DNA of 13,384 bases from Bacteroidales bacterium M5 (lineage in GTDB: Bacteria > Bacteroidota > Bacteroidia > Bacteroidales > Muribaculaceae): NCBI GenBank assembly GCA_001689535.1, contig LUJP01000068.1, positions 1 to 13,384 of the forward strand. The letters are read 5' to 3'. How positions within the stretch are numbered: position 1 is the first letter of the stretch; every line of letters begins with the position of its first letter. Made by a program: the position numbers and the translations under genes. Under the pieces are notes generated by a model that was not told the DNA's origin, searched no databases, and saw only the letters and a list, made by a program, of their open reading frames with translations. Below, one piece after another: positions 12,405-13,384 of the stretch.

Positions 12405-13267
12405 TTGTCGTCTTGAATGTGGTCAGTTGATATTATGTTGCGGAAATATTCGCTCTGATGGATGGCGGTATATAGTAGCTCTATGTCCGGGTCGGAATAT
12501 ATGCCGTAGTGGTTTCTTCCTATGGTTTTGAGACCTTCTTCAAACACTATGTCGTCGCAGTATCCCGCTGTAGAGCCGAATGTAAATGTCTCGGCAAGTG
12601 CGTCGATGGAGGAATCCATTATCACCCTGCGTCCGTAAAGCATTATCACATCAGTGATGATATTCTGGAGTTCCGGCGCGGAATGGGATGATATCAGAAT
12701 AGTCTTGTCTGTGATGTCGGTGCGGGCGAGAAGTGACTGAAATGCTCTTTTACCACCCATATCAAGTGAATTCAGAGGCTCGTCAAGCAGAATAAGAGAG
12801 CAGCCGGTGGCAAATGCCAGTGCGAGCAACGCTTTCTTTATTTCGCCGGGCGACATTTTCGTCATTTTTCTGTGGGTGTCCACGCCAAGCAGTTTTATGT
12901 TGTCGGCAAATTGCTCATGGGAGAATAGCGGATAGAGCGGGCCGTAGCATTCGGCCATTGCTGTGGGTGTGAGAGCGGCTGTGCGGGGATATTGCGGAAC
13001 ATAGAAAAGTTTTGATAACAGCCGCGGGTCGCGGCAAGGCATTTCGAAGCCGTTGACCGTCAGAGAGCCTGCCATAGGTGGTATGCCTCCGGTGATGGTA
13101 TTGAGCAGGGTGGTCTTACCGCTGCCGTTTTCACCGAACAGACCATATATTGCCGATGTATGCAGCCTCAGGTTTACATCGCGCAGTGCAGGAAGCTTTA
13201 GAGAATATCCTATGGCGGCCTGATTGAAAATTACGTTTTCATTTTCCATGTTATGGTGATTTGTCAT
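12401..13267 (-). CDS. ABC transporter ATP-binding protein
   Basis: The 288-residue protein is a single ABC ATPase domain with a C-terminal extension of about 70 residues. Motifs are Walker A GENGSGKT (45-52), Q-loop FYVPQYP with Gln92, signature MSPGE (138-142) in place of LSGGQ, Walker B LILLDEP (158-164) and H-loop SSHS with His195. It is expected to power the membrane protein encoded just downstream. The degenerate signature is typical of exporter ATPases in YtrB-like systems and need not mean inactivity. Two starts are possible: ATG at 13267 and ATG at 13249, the latter giving MENENVIF. Neither has a Shine-Dalgarno sequence, and both lie downstream of the predicted transcription start. 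It is the first gene of the five-gene operon. Confidence 0.93.
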   Translation of the reverse strand: MTNHHNMENENVIFNQAAIGYSLKLPALRDVNLRLHTSAIYGLFGENGSGKTTLLNTITGGIPPMAGSLTVNGFEMPCRDPRLLSKLFYVPQYPRTAALTPTAMAECYGPLYPLFSHEQFADNIKLLGVDTHRKMTKMSPGEIKKALLALAFATGCSLILLDEPLNSLDMGGKRAFQSLLARTDITDKTILISSHSAPELQNIITDVIMLYGRRVIMDSSIDALAETFTFGSTAGYCDDIVFEEGLKTIGRNHYGIYSDPDIELLYTAIHQSEYFRNIISTDHIQDDK

Positions 13268-13290
13268 ACTATACTATCAAAGTGGTACAG

Positions 13291-13298
13291 CAAAGATA
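13291..13298 (-). promoter_or_regulatory. Promoter of the ABC/GntR operon, -7 element
   Basis: On the minus strand the bases read TATCTTTG followed by C, a full TAnnTTTG match. A weak -33 candidate (TTGG) lies 20 bp upstream. The transcription start would fall near 13284, giving a leader of about 17 nt to the first ATG or about 35 nt to the second. Confidence 0.6.
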
Positions 13299-13317
13299 TG
13301 ATCTCATTTTCAAATAC

Positions 13318-13354
13318 ACCAATCCGTTAACTATTATTAACAATAAATATTGGT
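13318..13354. promoter_or_regulatory. Candidate operator upstream of the ABC/GntR operon
   Basis: ACCAAT (13318-13323) and ATTGGT (13349-13354) form an inverted repeat that encloses a second pair, GTTAA (13326-13330) and TTAAC (13337-13341). The region covers and lies upstream of the -33 position of the operon promoter. It is a plausible binding site for the GntR regulator. The two pairs are not centred on the same point, so the match could be chance in AT-rich DNA. Confidence 0.3.
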
Positions 13355-13384
13355 AAGAGTAACAATTCAGCGGACGCGCCGATG

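Noticed and set aside
13369..13384. Second copy of the GACGCGCCG segment of the 9184 repeat at the right end of the window
   Set aside because: Only about 9 bases match and the other arm is not visible, so it is too short to call a related element.

Overview
The window looks like chromosomal DNA of a Bacteroidales bacterium, most likely a gut member of the Muribaculaceae/Bacteroidaceae type. Four things point there. Several genes are preceded by the Bacteroidetes -7 promoter element TAnnTTTG. Shine-Dalgarno sequences are scarce. A secreted GH89 glycosidase is present. There is also a remnant of an ISAon1-type transposase, a family I associate with this group. No RNA gene, CRISPR array or complete mobile element is visible.

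Layout. Bases 1-324 hold a decayed insertion-sequence remnant on the minus strand. It is followed by a plus-strand terminator-like hairpin, a promoter and a leader carrying a 9-bp tandem repeat (about 361-489). Next come rfbC (dTDP-rhamnose synthesis) and an HD-domain hydrolase, 4 bases apart and probably co-transcribed. Facing them is a secreted alpha-N-acetylglucosaminidase (GH89, minus), which shares a compact divergent promoter region with serB (plus). serB converges with uvrA (minus), and the two coding sequences overlap by 11 bp.

From about 7966 to the right end everything lies on the minus strand. An operon reads leftward from a promoter near 13295: ABC ATPase, ABC-2-type membrane protein, YtrA-type GntR regulator, a small membrane-anchored protein of unknown function, and a secreted protein resembling the ChaN/EreA/TraB-like fold. 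The first four genes overlap by 4, 10 and 17 bp; the fifth follows after a 9-bp gap. A 145-bp intergenic region with a perfect 13-bp inverted repeat separates this from an ECF sigma factor and a four-helix membrane protein that may be its anti-sigma factor.

How the parts may work together. The left half is housekeeping: sugar nucleotide synthesis, serine synthesis, nucleotide excision repair and glycan breakdown. The right part resembles a cell-envelope stress module, with a GntR-controlled ABC exporter, two envelope proteins and an ECF sigma/membrane-protein pair. The linkage of the secreted ChaN/EreA-like protein to both regulators is the least familiar part of the window and the best candidate for an undescribed system. 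This functional link rests on gene order and spacing only.
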